This document shows, piece after piece, positions 22,890-33,616 of a DNA stretch of 64,000 nt. Origin of the DNA: Taudactylus pleione (Eukaryota > Chordata > Amphibia > Anura > Myobatrachidae). Where the stretch lies: assembly GCA_031769625.1 (NCBI GenBank), contig JAUIMM010000211.1, positions 10,001,001-10,065,000 of the forward strand, in the 5' to 3' direction. Position 1 is the stretch's first letter. Each line of letters opens with the position of its first letter. A program made the translations under genes and the position numbers. The notes below the pieces were generated by a model, which made no database searches, was not told the origin of the DNA, and was given only the letters and a program-made list of their open reading frames with translations.

Positions 22890-24180
22890 GAGTTCTCTGT
22901 ATTATATGGCACTCACTGCAATGGTTTTTTTTGTAAAGTGTATGGCGGTCACTTATGCTTAGTGTAGTATATCTATCATGATGCCCTGTATTGGAACAAG
23001 TATGTATGACCGCCAGACGTGAGCCCGGCGGTTCAAATCCCGACGCCGGCAGCCCGATGGGTGAAGATCCCAACAGCGCAGGTAAGTATACTATCTCTAC
23101 CCCTCTCCCCCCCCTAACCCTCACTTAGGGGTGCCTAACCCTAACCTCCCTCCCAGTGCCTAAACCTAGCCCCCCTCCCCGCACCCTAATCCTAACCCTC
23201 ACTTGGGGTGTCTAACCCTAACCTTCCCCCAGTGCCTAAACCTGACCCTCCCTTCCCCTGGCCCCTAACCCTAGCCTTCCCCGGGGGGGGTGCCTAGCCC
23301 TAAGTTCCCCCGGGGGTCCCTAAACCTAACCCCCCCATCCCCGGCTAAGTGTATACTTACCCCCGGCAGAGAACGATCGGTCCAGTGTCCTCTCGGCGTT
23401 CCGGCATTGGGACTAACATAGGCGTTGGTAATTTGACACCTATGTTAAATCCCTTACCGGGATTACAGTGTTAGGGTTGAGACATCCCCCTGTATTATAT
23501 GGCACTTACTGCGGTGCTCTCTGTATAATATGACGTCACTGTAATGATCTCTGTATTATCTGTTGGTCACTGAGATGCTCTCTGTTTCATATGGCACTCA
23601 TTGCAATGTTCTCTGTATTATATGGCACTCACTGCAATGTTCTCTGTATTATATGGCACTCACTGCAATGTTCTCTGTATTATATGGCACTCACTGCAAT
23701 GTTCGCTGTATTATATGGCACTCACTGCAATGCTCTTTATGTTATATTGTGGTCACTGCTATGTTCTTTGTAGTGGTCACTTGAATGCTTGGTGTATTAT
23801 GGCAGGCACCGATGCTCTGTATTGTATGGCAGTCACGATCTTATATGTCAGTCACTGCAATGCTCTATGTATTATATGGCAGTCACGACAATGTTTTCTA
23901 CATATTATGTTGGTCACTGCAATGCTTTCTATATTATATGGCAGTCACTGTGATGTTCTCTGCATTATATGGAGGTCACTGTGATGTTCTCTGTACTCTA
24001 TGAGAGTCACTGTCGTGTCCTCTGCATTATATGGAGGTCAATGTGATGTCCTCTGTACTATATGGCAGTCTCTGCAATGTTCTCTGTATTATATGTCAGT
24101 AACTGAGATGTTCTCAGTATTATCTGTGACCACTGCGATGCTCTCTATATTATATGGCAGTCACTGCACTGTTATTTGCA
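22890..24180. repeat. 31-bp minisatellite, split by a TTAGGG-core element
   Basis: The unit CTCTGTATTATATGGCACTC followed by ACTGCAATGTT repeats almost perfectly at 23600-23740 and more loosely to about 24180. A single unit at about 22895-22925 lies on the far side of the element at 22999-23480, which suggests that element landed in the array. Peptides read from it are repetitive and unlikely to be real. Confidence 0.85.
22999..23480. mobile_element. TTAGGG-core TIR-like element (reverse orientation)
   Basis: Outer regions GCCCGGCGGTTCAAATCCCG and a TAAATCCCTTACCGGGATTA-type end flank a core of CCTAACCCT-like words separated by C-rich spacers. Same architecture as 38393, 38960, 52838 and 56070. 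Non-coding. Confidence 0.65.
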
Positions 24181-24184
24181 TTAT

Positions 24185-24225
24185 CTATCTAAATATATAT
24201 ATATATAATATATATATATTCTCTG
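24185..24225. repeat. AT microsatellite
   Basis: Interrupted (AT)n directly following the 31-bp minisatellite. Confidence 0.8.
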
Positions 24226-24552
24226 TATATTTACACACACTGATGTAGAGGAATCCTTTTGGATAGCTAATAAAATAGATCATGTAACTACTACTGCAGA
24301 TAAGGATGTAATTGATTTAAGTTTCTTGCCAGAGTGGGGATGCACCAAATCGTCCTCTGTCAAAGTTAACCCTTACTGTCCTGGTCCAGTATTGCCATTG
24401 TTTTTTTTTTATTAAAAGGCAACACCTAAGAAGGCAGTTCACTTATTATTTTACTACAGTGGTTACGAATGTGGGATGAAAACGTACATAAATATGGCAA
24501 TTTGCAGTGAACAATTTTAAGATTTTTTTGTTCTTTTCTTATTAATCTAAAT

Positions 24553-25213
24553 CAGGGCTTGACAAATTTTTCTAAAATCTAGGAGCCAGGATGAAAGTGT
24601 AGGAGCCAGACCACAGTCCCCTCAAAAAAAATTACAGGAGTGAGGAGCACAGCTCTGTGTGCTATGCAATTGTTATACACACTATACTAGTCCACAAAAT
24701 GGTCACAGTTGAATGGATGCAGTAAAATGGAGGCCCCCTCATTGCTCTGCACAGCTCCCCTGCTCCACCCCCCCACCCCCACCCTCCAGTAATAACACAC
24801 CACATTTCACATAAAATAATGGTGCCAGAAAGTACAACAAAACCCCCTTCCCATCGTGGTCACACCGTAGACCCTACTACCGGAGAGCTCTATGCAGCCG
24901 GAGATAGGAGACAGTAGACAGCCGGGACGTACAGGAAGATCAGCATAGACTGGGACAGACAGCAGGGATCAGAGCAGGCCAAGATGGAGAGGAGTCATCA
25001 GCGCAGGCCGGGACGGACAGAGGCACAGCAGTTACCGCAGGCGACACTCAGCACATGCACTCCTGTGCATGATATGAACACCGCAATACTATAGGCACGA
25101 ATCTCCGCCAGAGTTGATGAGGATCTGCTTTCTCCCTCACTGCAAAATCTAGTAGCCAGGCAGCAAAATCTGGTAGCCATGGCGACCTGGCCCCCGGGAT
25201 TTGTCGAGCCCTG
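24553..25213. mobile_element. hAT-type non-autonomous element
   Basis: 661 bp with CAGGGCTTGACAAATTT at the left and AATTTGTCGAGCCCTG-like sequence (GGATTTGTCGAGCCCTG) at the right. Flanked by ATCTAAAT (24545-24552) and ATCTAAAC (25214-25221), 7 of 8 identical. Near both ends the words TAGGAGCCAG or TAGTAGCCAG recur in opposite settings. No transposase. Confidence 0.85.
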
Positions 25214-25419
25214 ATCTAAACTATTCTAGGGGGTTAAGAAAAAGCATACCATACAGTTTTCACCATTTTACAAAAAAACCTCCATCAATTTATTTAGGAG
25301 CTCCACTATAAAGTGGTTCAAGACAGTTGCCAATGCTGGTCATACCTGCAGCGGCACACAATAGGCCCTTCATGAAGTTCAGCTCCAGGCCCATGCAGAC
25401 CTTAATCTGGCACTGGCAG

Positions 25420-25572
25420 GAGGAGGTTAGGTTTAGGCACTAGGAGTAGAGGTTAGGTTTAGGCAGCGGGGAGAAAAGGTTAGGGGTAGGGAGAGGGGAA
25501 GGGTTAGAATACTGACTGACAGGTGTCGGTATCCTAACCCTGTCAGGATCCCGAGTGCCGGCAATCCGTGAC
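25420..25572. mobile_element. Right half of a TTAGGG-core element
   Basis: GGTTAGGTTTAGGCACTAG-type repeats lead into CTAACCCTGTCAGGATCCCG and end near GTGCCGGCAATCC. The left half is not present. Confidence 0.6.
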
Positions 25573-26269
25573 CAATCCTTTCTGCGCATGTGCGGCGTCA
25601 TCTTGTCACTGTGTTAGAGCGCCACAGTGGGACACATATGTTTTCCACACAGCTCCAAAGAGTCCATGCAATGTAACCTCAATATACATTCTGCAAAGGC
25701 AATACCGCTGGCTTGTACAGGCTGGTGCTCTGTATGTTCCACTCAGGCTCCGCTCTATACAGGATACAGTGTGTATATAACAGTGAGTACGGCTGTACAA
25801 ACATGCTGCTACACAATAACCTCCTGGTTTAGTCCTGTGCTGTCTAGTACATTTGGTGCATTCGCTGTTGTATACTATTTGCATCTGCATACCACCGCCG
25901 GATAGTACACACATATCAGTAAAAATATGACAATAAGGGGACTATTTACTAAACTTTGGATGGAGGTAAAAGTGGATGGAGATAAAGTACCAGCCAATCA
26001 GCTCCTAACTACCATGTCACAGGCTGTGTTTGCAAAATAACAGTTAGGAGCTGGTTGGCTGGTACTTTATCTCAGTCCACTTTATCTCCATCCAAGGCTT
26101 AGTAAATAGTAGGGGTGAGCGGGTTCGGATTTCTGAAATCCGAACCCCCCCGAGCCCCCCCGATCCGAGTCCGATCCGAGTCAGGCTCGACTTTTCCCGC
26201 CTGACTCGGATCTGAAATCGAGGCAAAACGTCATCATCCCGCCTTCCGAGTCTCGCGGGTTTTGGATCC

Positions 26270-26277
26270 TATATAAG
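26270..26277 (+). promoter_or_regulatory. TATA box of hAT copy B
   Basis: TATATAAG about 160 bp inside the element, preceded by an AACGTCATCA stretch that resembles a CRE/ATF site and followed by GC-rich sequence. A start about 30 bp downstream would give a leader of roughly 2.3 kb containing the entire 160-bp array and several upstream ATGs, or a spliced leader; the sequence alone does not tell which. Confidence 0.6.
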
Positions 26278-26630
26278 GTACCCGCGTCGGCGCCATTTTC
26301 TCACTCGGCTGTGGACAGTGAAGAGGGAGGGTGGGAGTTAGGGCTGTGTAGTGTAGTGTAGTGTAGTGCTGCTGTTGTCCACTACTTCAAAGTCCATAGG
26401 GGCTGGCTGTGTTGTGCTGTGCTGCTGTTGTTAATAGGGGCTGTGTCCACTACTTCAAAGTCCATAGGGGCTGGCTGGACTGTGTTGTGCAGTCAGTTCT
26501 CCATAGGGGCTGTGTCCACTCCAAAGTCCTGTGCAGTGTCCCAGTCCTAAAGGGGTGCTGTAGTGTTGCCCAGGGGGTGCTCTGTACATCAGGGGTGCTC
26601 CCCCCAAGTGCTAAAAAAATAATATATTTT

Positions 26631-28545
26631 CTGTGTTTGTGAATTGTGTGCGCAGTAGCCGCACGTGCATCAACAAAGTAGTGCCAAGCGTGCGCCTGTG
26701 TCATAAGTAAAGGGCCGGCTGGCTTGACCGTTAAAGGGTGCTGTAACCCCCGAAAGTACACTCCAGTCCAAACCAAAAAAAAATTATTTTCTGTGTTTGT
26801 GAATTGTGTGCGCAGTAGCCGCACGTGCATCAACAAAGTAGTGCCAAGCGTGCGCCTGTGTCATAAGTAAAGGGCCGGCTGGCTTGACCGTTAAGGGTGC
26901 TGTAACCCCCGAAAGTACACTCCAGTCCAAACCAAAAAAAAAATTATTTTCTGTGTTTGTGAATTGTGTGCGCAGTAGCCGCACGTGCATCAACAAAGTA
27001 GTGCCAAGCGTGCGCCTGTGTCATAAGTAAAGGGCCGGCTGGCTTGACCGTTAAGGGTGCTGTAACCCCCGAAAGTACACTCCAGTCCAAACCAAAAAAA
27101 AAATTATTTTCTGTGTTTGTGAATTGTGTGCGCAGTAGCCGCACGTGCATCAACAAAGTAGTGCCAAGCGTGCACCTGTGTCATAAGTAAAGGGCCGGCT
27201 GGCTTGACCGTTAAGGGTGCTGTAACCCCCGAAAGTACACTCCAGTCCAAACCAAAAAAAAATTTATTTTCTGTGTTTGTGAATTGTGTGCGCAGTAGCC
27301 GCACGTGCATCAATAAAGTAGTGCCAAGCGTGCGCCTGTGTCATAAGTAAAGGGCCGGCTGGCTTGACCGTTAAAGGGTGCTGTAACCCCCAAAGTACAC
27401 TCCAGTCCAAACCAAAAAAAAAATTATTTTCTGTGTTTGTGAATTGTGTTTGCAGTAGCCGCACGTGCATCAACAAAGTAGTGCCAAGCGTGCGCCTGTG
27501 TCATAAGTAAAGGGCCGGCTGGCTTGACCGTTAAAGGGTGCTGTAACCCCCGAAAGTACACTCCAGTCCAAACCAAAAAAAAATTATTTTCTGTGTTTGT
27601 GAATTGTGTGCGCAGTAGCCGCACGTGCATCAACAAAGTAGTGCCAAGCGTGCGCCTGTGTCATAAGTAAAGGGCCGGCTGGCTTGACCGTTAAGGGTGC
27701 TGTAACCCCCGAGAGTACACTCCAGTCCAAACCAAAAAAAAAATTATTTTCTGTGTTTGTGAATTGTGTGCGCAGTAGCCGCACGTGCATCAACAAAGTA
27801 GTGCCAAGCGTGCGCCTGTGTCATAAGTAAAGGGCCGGCTGGCTTGACCGTTAAAGGGTGCTGTAACCCCCGAAAGTACACTCCAGTCCAAACCAAAAAA
27901 AAATTATTTTCTGTGTTTGTGAATTGTGTGCGCAGTAGCCGCACGTGCATCAACAAAGTAGTGCCAAGCGTGCGCCTGTGTCATAAGTAAAGGGCCGGCT
28001 GGCTTGACCGTTAAGGGTGCTGTAACCCCCGAGAGTACACTCCAGTCCAAACCAAAAAAAAAATTATTTTCTGTGTTTGTGAATTGTGTGCGCAGTAGCC
28101 GCACGTGCATCAACAAAGTAGTGCCAAGCGTGCGCCTGTGTCATAAGTAAAGGGCCGGCTGGCTTGACCGTTAAGGGTGCTGTAACCCCCGAAAGTACAC
28201 TCCAGTCCAAACCAAAAAAAAAATTATTTTCTGTGTTTGTGAATTGTGTGCGCAGTAGCCGCACGTGCATCAACAAAGTAGTGCCAAGCGTGCGCCTGTG
28301 TCATAAGTAAAGGGCCGGCTGGCTTGACAATTAAAGGGTGCTGTAACCCCCAAAGTACACTCCAGTCCAAACCAAAAAAAAAATTATTTTCTGTGTTTGT
28401 GAATTGTGTGCGCAGTAGCCGCACGTGCATCAACAAAGTAGTGCCAAGAGTGCGCCTGTGTCATAAGGGCCGGCTGGCTTGACCGTTAAAGGGTGCTGTA
28501 ACCCCCAAAGTACACTCCAGTCCAAACCAAAAAAAAAATTATTTT
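26631..28545 (+). repeat. 160-bp tandem array, 12 units, in the transposase leader
   Basis: Units begin CTGTGTTTGTGAATTGTG at 26631, 26791, 26951, 27111, 27271, 27431, 27591, 27751, 27911, 28071, 28231 and 28391. Eleven are exactly 160 bp and the last is 155 bp because of a small deletion. Units differ by only a few bases. Each contains one CACGTG E-box within GCACGTGCATCAA and a long A run. The near identity of units points to recent amplification by unequal exchange or slippage. The repetitive peptides readable on the minus strand are by-products. Confidence 0.97.
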
Positions 28546-28587
28546 CTGTGTTTAGCCGCACGTATATATCAAATCGATATAACATAA

Positions 28588-31500
28588 ATGGAGGACCAAA
28601 CTTTCTCCGATAAAAATAAAATAGAGAAAGATCAAGAACCACTTCCTCCTAGTGCTGAAGCTGCTGCCACTAGTCATGACATAGACGATAACATGCCATC
28701 AACGTCGTCTGCCAAGGCCGATGCCCAATGTCATAGTAGAGGGCACATACAATCCCAAATGGCAAAGTTCAGGAAAATGACCTTGAAAAAGACATTTAAA
28801 TCAGCTGAAGAGAAACGTAAACTTGCCAATATGCCATTTACGACACGGAGTGGCAAGGAACGGCTAAGGTCGATCCCTAGTATGTTCATGAGTAGTGGTT
28901 CAGCTTCACATGACGATGGAAGCCCTCCTCCCACTAAAAAAATCAAAAGAGTTAAGCTGGCAAAAGCACAGCGAAGAACTGTGCTTTCTAAGAAGATATC
29001 ACAAATCCCCAAGGAGAGTCCAAGTGTGGTGGTGGTTGCGATGCCTGACCTTCCCAGCACTGGACGGGAAGAGGTGGCTCTTTCCACCATTTGCACGCCC
29101 CCTGCAAGTGCTGAAAGGAGCACCCACAGTCCACTTGCTGATATGCAAATTGAAGATGTCACTGTTGAAGTACAACAGGATGAGGATACTGGTGTAGCTG
29201 GCGCTGAGGAGGAAGTTGGCGAGGAGGATTCTGATGGTGATGTGGTTTGTTTAAATCAGGCTCCGGGGGAGACAGTTGTTGTCCGTGGGATGAAAAAGCC
29301 CATCACGGTCATGCCTGGGCAGAAGACCAAACATTCCACCTCTTTGGTCTGGCAATATTTCTATCCAAATCCGGACAACAACTGTCTTGCCATATGTACC
29401 ATATGTAAAGGTGAAATAAGTAGGGGTAGGGACGTCAACCACCTAGGAACATCCTCCCTTATACGGCACCTGCAGCGCGTTCATAAAAAGTTACTGTCAA
29501 GTTCAGAAACTTTGGCTAAGACCGTAAGCAGTCCAGGGACACCTAAATCCCGTTGTCCTGTTGTATCCAAGCGCCTGCAAACCACACCGTCAACTCCCTC
29601 CTCGTCAATTTCCTCCTTAGTCAGGATCGGAAGTAGTCCTGCAGGCCATGTCACTGGCATGACTGACTCTCCTATCCGGGATTCCTCTGGAGGATCCTGC
29701 ATTGCTACGCCTACTGCTGCCGCTGCTGCTGTTGCTGCTGCTGGGAGTCGTTCATCATCCCAGAGAGGAAGTAGGAACACCACTACTTTTACTAAACAAT
29801 TGACCCTCCAACAGTCCTTAGCGAGGAGGATGAAGTACGACAGCAGTCATCCTGAAGCAAAACGTATAACTGAGGCCTTGACTGCTATGTTGGTGTTAGA
29901 CGTGCGTCCGGTATCCGCCATTAGTGCAGTGGGATTTAGACAATTGATGGAGGTAGTGTGTCCCCGGTTCCAAATCCCGTCTAGATTCCACTTCACTAGG
30001 CAGGCGATACCGAGACTGTACAGAAACGTCAGAAAAAGTGTCCTCAGTGTCCTGAAAAATGCCGTTGTACACAATGTCCACTTAACCACGGACATGTGGA
30101 CAAGTGGAACAGGGCAGACTAAGGACTATATGACTGTGACAGCCCACTGGGTAGATGTATCACCTTACGCAGCAACAGCAGCAGCGTCACCAGTAGCAGC
30201 ATCTCAGAAACGCCAGCTCGTTACAAGGCAGGCTACGCTGTGTATCACCGGTTTCAGTAAGAGGCACACCGCCGACAACCTCTTAGAGAAACTGAGGGAA
30301 ATCATCGCCCAGTGGCTTACCCCACTTAGACTCTCCTGGGGATTTGTGATATCTGACAACGCCACCAATATTGTGCGGGCATTACATCTGGGCAAATTCC
30401 AGCACGTCCCATGTTTTGCTCACACAATAAACTTGGTGGTGCAGAATTTTCTGAAAAGCGACAGGGGCGTGCAGGAGACGCTTTGGGTGGCCCGAAAAAT
30501 TTCTGGCCACTTTCGCCATTCAGCGACTGCGTGCCGAAGACTGGAGCGCCAGCAAACACTCTTGAACCTGCCCCGCCATCACCTGAAGCAAGAGGTTGTG
30601 ACGCGGTGGAACTCAACCCTCTATATGCTTCAGAGGATGGAGGAGCAGCAAAAGGCCATACAAGCCTATACATCCACCTATGACATAGGCAAAGGAGGGG
30701 GTATGCACCTGACTCAAGCGCAGTGGAGAATGATTTCCGTGTTGTGCAAGGTTCTCCAGCCCTTCGAACTTGCCACACGTGAAGTCAGTTCAGACACAGC
30801 CAGCTTGAGTCAGGTCATTCCCCTCATCAGGCTTTTGCAGAAGCAGCTGGAGAAAGTGAAGGAGGAGCTAAGACGGAGCGATTCCGCTCGGCATGTGGGA
30901 CTTGTGGATGAAGCCCTTCATTCGCTTTGCCAGGATTCCAGGGTGGTCAATCTGTTGAAATCAGACCACTACATTTTGGCCACCGTGCTTGATCCTAGGT
31001 TTAAAGCCTATGTGGTGTCTCTCTTTCCGGCCGACACAAGCCTGCAGAGGTGCAAAGACCTGCTGGTGAACACACTGTCAGCTGAAGCGGAACGTGACAC
31101 GTCAACGGCTCCTTCTTCATTTTCTCCCGCAACTGGGGCTGCCAGGAAAAAACTTAGGTATCCTAAGCAACCCGCTGGCGGTGATGCAGGGCAGGCAGGA
31201 CCAAGTTTGGACATCTGGTCCGGACTGAAGGACCTGGCAACAATTTCTGACATGTCTACTGTCACTGCATATGATACTGTCACCATTGACAGAATGGTGG
31301 AGGATTACATCGGTGACAGCATCCAAGTAGGCATGTCAGACAGTCCATACCTGTACTGGCAGGAAAAAGAGGCAATTTGGAGGCCCCTGTACAAGCTGGC
31401 TCTATTTTACCTGAGTTGCCCCCCCTCCAGTGTGTACTCCGAAAGAGTGTTTAGTGCAGCCGGGAACCTTGTCAGCGAAAGGCGTAGGAGGTTGCTTCCA

Positions 31501-31701
31501 CAGAATGTGGAGAAGATGATGTTCATCAAAATGAATTATCAGCTCTTCCAGGGAGACCAGCCTCCAGAAGGTACAGAGGGACCTGTGGTGGTGGATTCAA
31601 GTGGGGACGAGTTAATACTTTGTGAGGATGAGGATGTACACACTGAAGAGGGTGAGGAATCGGTGGATGAGGAGGATGAGGATGACATCTTGCCTCCGTA
31701 G
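28588..31701 (+). CDS. hAT-superfamily transposase with BED zinc finger, intact
   Basis: 1037 residues. Residues 1-250 are a low-complexity basic/acidic N-terminus with a KKIKRVKLAK nuclear-signal-like patch near 117-126. A BED zinc finger lies at about 252-300 (C270, C273, H294, H299). A polyalanine stretch follows at about 376-385. The RNase-H-like catalytic core includes D502 in TTDMWTS, D590 in ISDNATN, the hAT CxxH motif at C609-H612 and W674 in TRWNST. The hAT C-terminal dimerisation region is about 920-990, with E952 in SSVYSERVFSAAGN as the likely third acidic residue (by family alignment from memory). An acidic tail (about 1013-1034) ends the protein. The start is the first in-frame ATG and is shared with copy A. 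It would bind the element ends and cut and paste the transposon. Host ZBED proteins have the same fold, but the flanking TIRs and duplication mark this as a transposon gene. It is the only supported full gene in the window. Confidence 0.95.
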   Translation: MEDQTFSDKNKIEKDQEPLPPSAEAAATSHDIDDNMPSTSSAKADAQCHSRGHIQSQMAKFRKMTLKKTFKSAEEKRKLANMPFTTRSGKERLRSIPSMFMSSGSASHDDGSPPPTKKIKRVKLAKAQRRTVLSKKISQIPKESPSVVVVAMPDLPSTGREEVALSTICTPPASAERSTHSPLADMQIEDVTVEVQQDEDTGVAGAEEEVGEEDSDGDVVCLNQAPGETVVVRGMKKPITVMPGQKTKHSTSLVWQYFYPNPDNNCLAICTICKGEISRGRDVNHLGTSSLIRHLQRVHKKLLSSSETLAKTVSSPGTPKSRCPVVSKRLQTTPSTPSSSISSLVRIGSSPAGHVTGMTDSPIRDSSGGSCIATPTAAAAAVAAAGSRSSSQRGSRNTTTFTKQLTLQQSLARRMKYDSSHPEAKRITEALTAMLVLDVRPVSAISAVGFRQLMEVVCPRFQIPSRFHFTRQAIPRLYRNVRKSVLSVLKNAVVHNVHLTTDMWTSGTGQTKDYMTVTAHWVDVSPYAATAAASPVAASQKRQLVTRQATLCITGFSKRHTADNLLEKLREIIAQWLTPLRLSWGFVISDNATNIVRALHLGKFQHVPCFAHTINLVVQNFLKSDRGVQETLWVARKISGHFRHSATACRRLERQQTLLNLPRHHLKQEVVTRWNSTLYMLQRMEEQQKAIQAYTSTYDIGKGGGMHLTQAQWRMISVLCKVLQPFELATREVSSDTASLSQVIPLIRLLQKQLEKVKEELRRSDSARHVGLVDEALHSLCQDSRVVNLLKSDHYILATVLDPRFKAYVVSLFPADTSLQRCKDLLVNTLSAEAERDTSTAPSSFSPATGAARKKLRYPKQPAGGDAGQAGPSLDIWSGLKDLATISDMSTVTAYDTVTIDRMVEDYIGDSIQVGMSDSPYLYWQEKEAIWRPLYKLALFYLSCPPSSVYSERVFSAAGNLVSERRRRLLPQNVEKMMFIKMNYQLFQGDQPPEGTEGPVVVDSSGDELILCEDEDVHTEEGEESVDEEDEDDILPP

Positions 31702-32349
31702 AGCCAGTTTGTGCAGGGACACATTAATTGCCAGCTTGTTTTGTGGGGGCCCAAACGAACCAATCATTTCAGCCACAGTTGTGTGGCAGACCCTGGCGCT
31801 GAAATGATTGATTTGTTAAAGTGTGCATGTCCTGTTTATACAACATAAGGGTGGGTGGGAGGGCCCAAGGACAATTCCATCTTGCACTTCTTTTTTTTCT
31901 TTGCATTATGTACAGTTTGGGGCCTAGTTTTTCTAACTGCCATCCTGTCTGCCACTGCAGTGTCACTCCTAGATGGGTCACGTGTTTGTGCCGCCCACTC
32001 GTGTCGCTTAGCATAGTCATCCAGCTACCTCGGTGCAACCTTTTGGACATGAAAACACTATTGTGAGGTGTGAGGTGTTCAGAATAGACTGGAAATGAGT
32101 GGAAATTAAGGTTATTGAGGTTAATAATAGCATAGGAGCAGAGAAACCAACAAATTCTGTGATTTTAGCTGTTTTTATGCTTTTTAAAAAAAAAATACAG
32201 ATCCAAAACACAAAACCCAGAACCCAAAACACGGAAGGGTGGTTTTGGCAAAACCAATCCAGATCCAAAACACGAAGAAAGATCCAGATCCAAAACCAAA
32301 ACACAAAACACGAAAAGTGGCCGGTGCACACCCCTAGTAAATAGACCCC

Positions 32350-32492
32350 TTAACCTTTTAAAAAGACCAAATAACTTACAGTATTTAGCAAGATCCCTAT
32401 GATGACATATAGTCAGGACCTCTTCCTATAGCCTTTGGAGCTGCTTGTCTGACACTGGCTTGAATTGTCAGCCTTAGGTGTACATACACACA
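32350..32492. other. No feature recognised
   Basis: Short non-coding spacer after the MITE/hAT insertion complex. Confidence 0.5.
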
Positions 32493-32651
32493 GGGGGAGA
32501 TGAATCAAGCTTTGGATAGAGATAACATGGAGAAGTTGCTCAAAATAACAAATCAGCTACTAACTATCATTTATGTAGCACAGTCTTTGAAATAACAGTT
32601 AAAGGCTGATTAGTTGCTCTGGGCATCTAACTACACTATATATCTCTCCAA
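32493..32651. mobile_element. Hairpin MITE, adjoining a larger TIR element
   Basis: GGGGGAGATGAATCAAGC opens the element, and AACAAATCAGCTACTAACTA is matched by a diverged TAAAGGCTGATTAGTTG arm. Its right edge, CTCTCCAA, is where the element at 32652 inserted. Confidence 0.6.
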
Positions 32652-33613
32652 GGGCTCTATTTACTACAATCCGCATATTGAATGCGGATTGTAGTGTGAT
32701 ATTACCGAGTGAATTCGCATTGCGAATTCAGGTAATATCACAGGGATTTACTATAAATCCCTTGCAGGGACAGAGCTTGCAATAAAGCTCTGTCCCTGCG
32801 GATCCCATCCGCACTCTAGTCGCGGTATTTTCGGAAAAAATACCGCGACTAAGAGCACGCGCATGCGCCGACCGACCACCGCTATTACCCCCCCACCGAC
32901 GCTAAGCCCCGCCCCCCGGCGCTAAGCCCCGCCCCCGCGATCGCGGACCCCCGTGACCCCCCCTCCCCCCCCCGCGACCCCCCCTCCCTTCATTACACTT
33001 ACCTGCATCCTCCTGGCCTCCGGTGGTCTTCTCCGGGCTTCCCGATCAGGTGATCTCCCATACTGCACTGGGGCCCGATCACCTGATGACCGGGCCCCAG
33101 TGCACTGTGGGAGACCAGCTGACCGGAGAGGAGCCATCACCGGAGCCCCGATCACCGGTCCCTGGATTCAGGTAAGTGAAAAAAAAAATGTTTAATTTTT
33201 TTTTTCTTTTTTTTACAGCAATCAGCTTGCGGTCTCTTTAGACCACACAGCTGATTACTGGTACCGGCTCCCGCCTCTGCTCTCCCCGTTAGAGCAGAGT
33301 GGGAGCCCGGTAACCGGGGGAGACCCTGGATAACGCCACCTCCAGGTGGCGTTATTATCACAGGGCTTCCCCCGGTATTTTTTTACAATTTATTTTTAGT
33401 AACTTGCACACAGATCACATTTCCCATTACAATTATGGGAAATGCGATCTGCTTTACTAAAATAAGTGATACTGGGGGTTGGAGTAGAATTTTACTAATT
33501 CTACTCCAATTGCCCTGTAATAAATACAGGTGAAACTAAAATAATGTGAAAAGGGTGTGAAAACACCCTTTTTCACTTTATTTTAGTAAAAATAATGTTA
33601 ATAAATAGAGCCC
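32652..33613. mobile_element. TIR element (GGGCTCTATTTACTA ends)
   Basis: 962 bp with GGGCTCTATTTACTA and a complementary TAATAAATAGAGCCC end, flanked by CAA on both sides (32649-32651, 33614-33616). Several internal palindromes occur, for example AATCCGCATATTGAATGCGG and GTATTTTCGGAAAAAATACC, plus a GC-rich middle. No transposase is seen. The superfamily is uncertain; a 3-bp duplication fits Harbinger-like elements loosely. Confidence 0.75.
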
Positions 33614-33616
33614 CAA

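Larger units (their letters stand above)
26110..32336 (+). mobile_element. hAT transposon copy B, structurally complete and possibly autonomous
   Basis: A 6227-bp element flanked by a perfect 8-bp duplication, GTAAATAG (26102-26109, 32337-32344). Ends are TAGGGGTGAGCGGG and CCGGTGCACACCCCTA, inverted over the outer 8-11 bases. In order it has a GC-rich 5' end with CCGAGTCAGGCTCGAC-type inverted words, a TATA box, a 12-unit 160-bp repeat, the transposase gene, and an A-rich 3' end with repeated ATCCAAAACAC words. The target fits nTnnnnAn (Ac-type hAT). The intact reading frame, perfect duplication and close match to copy A suggest recent activity. Confidence 0.95.
25937..32349. mobile_element. 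Hairpin MITE (GGGGTCTATTTACTAAG family) split by hAT copy B
   Basis: The left arm (25937-26109) starts GGGGACTATTTACTAAAC. The end of the right arm, GTAAATAGACCCC, has been cut by copy B, leaving ACCCC at 32345-32349 beyond the second target duplication. Removing B and one duplication restores a normal MITE of about 180 bp, which dates the MITE before copy B. Confidence 0.85.

Noticed and set aside
26450..28436. Series of about 70-residue minus-strand frames in steps of 160 bp
   Set aside because: They repeat because the DNA repeats. The unit length is not a multiple of three, so each frame stops in the next unit, and they run against the direction of the transposon gene.
26631..28545. CRISPR-like regular repeat array
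   Set aside because: The repeats are directly adjacent 160-bp units without spacers, inside a eukaryotic transposon.
29481..29783. Open frames on the strand opposite the transposase (also 28731-29162, 30326-30778 and their mirror images in copy A)
   Set aside because: They are antisense shadows of the transposase codons, appear in both copies only because the DNA is nearly identical, and contain no recognisable domain.
28588..31701. Host ZBED gene (domesticated transposase)
   Set aside because: The gene lies between intact transposon ends with a perfect target duplication, and a second copy exists nearby, so it is a transposon gene rather than a domesticated locus.
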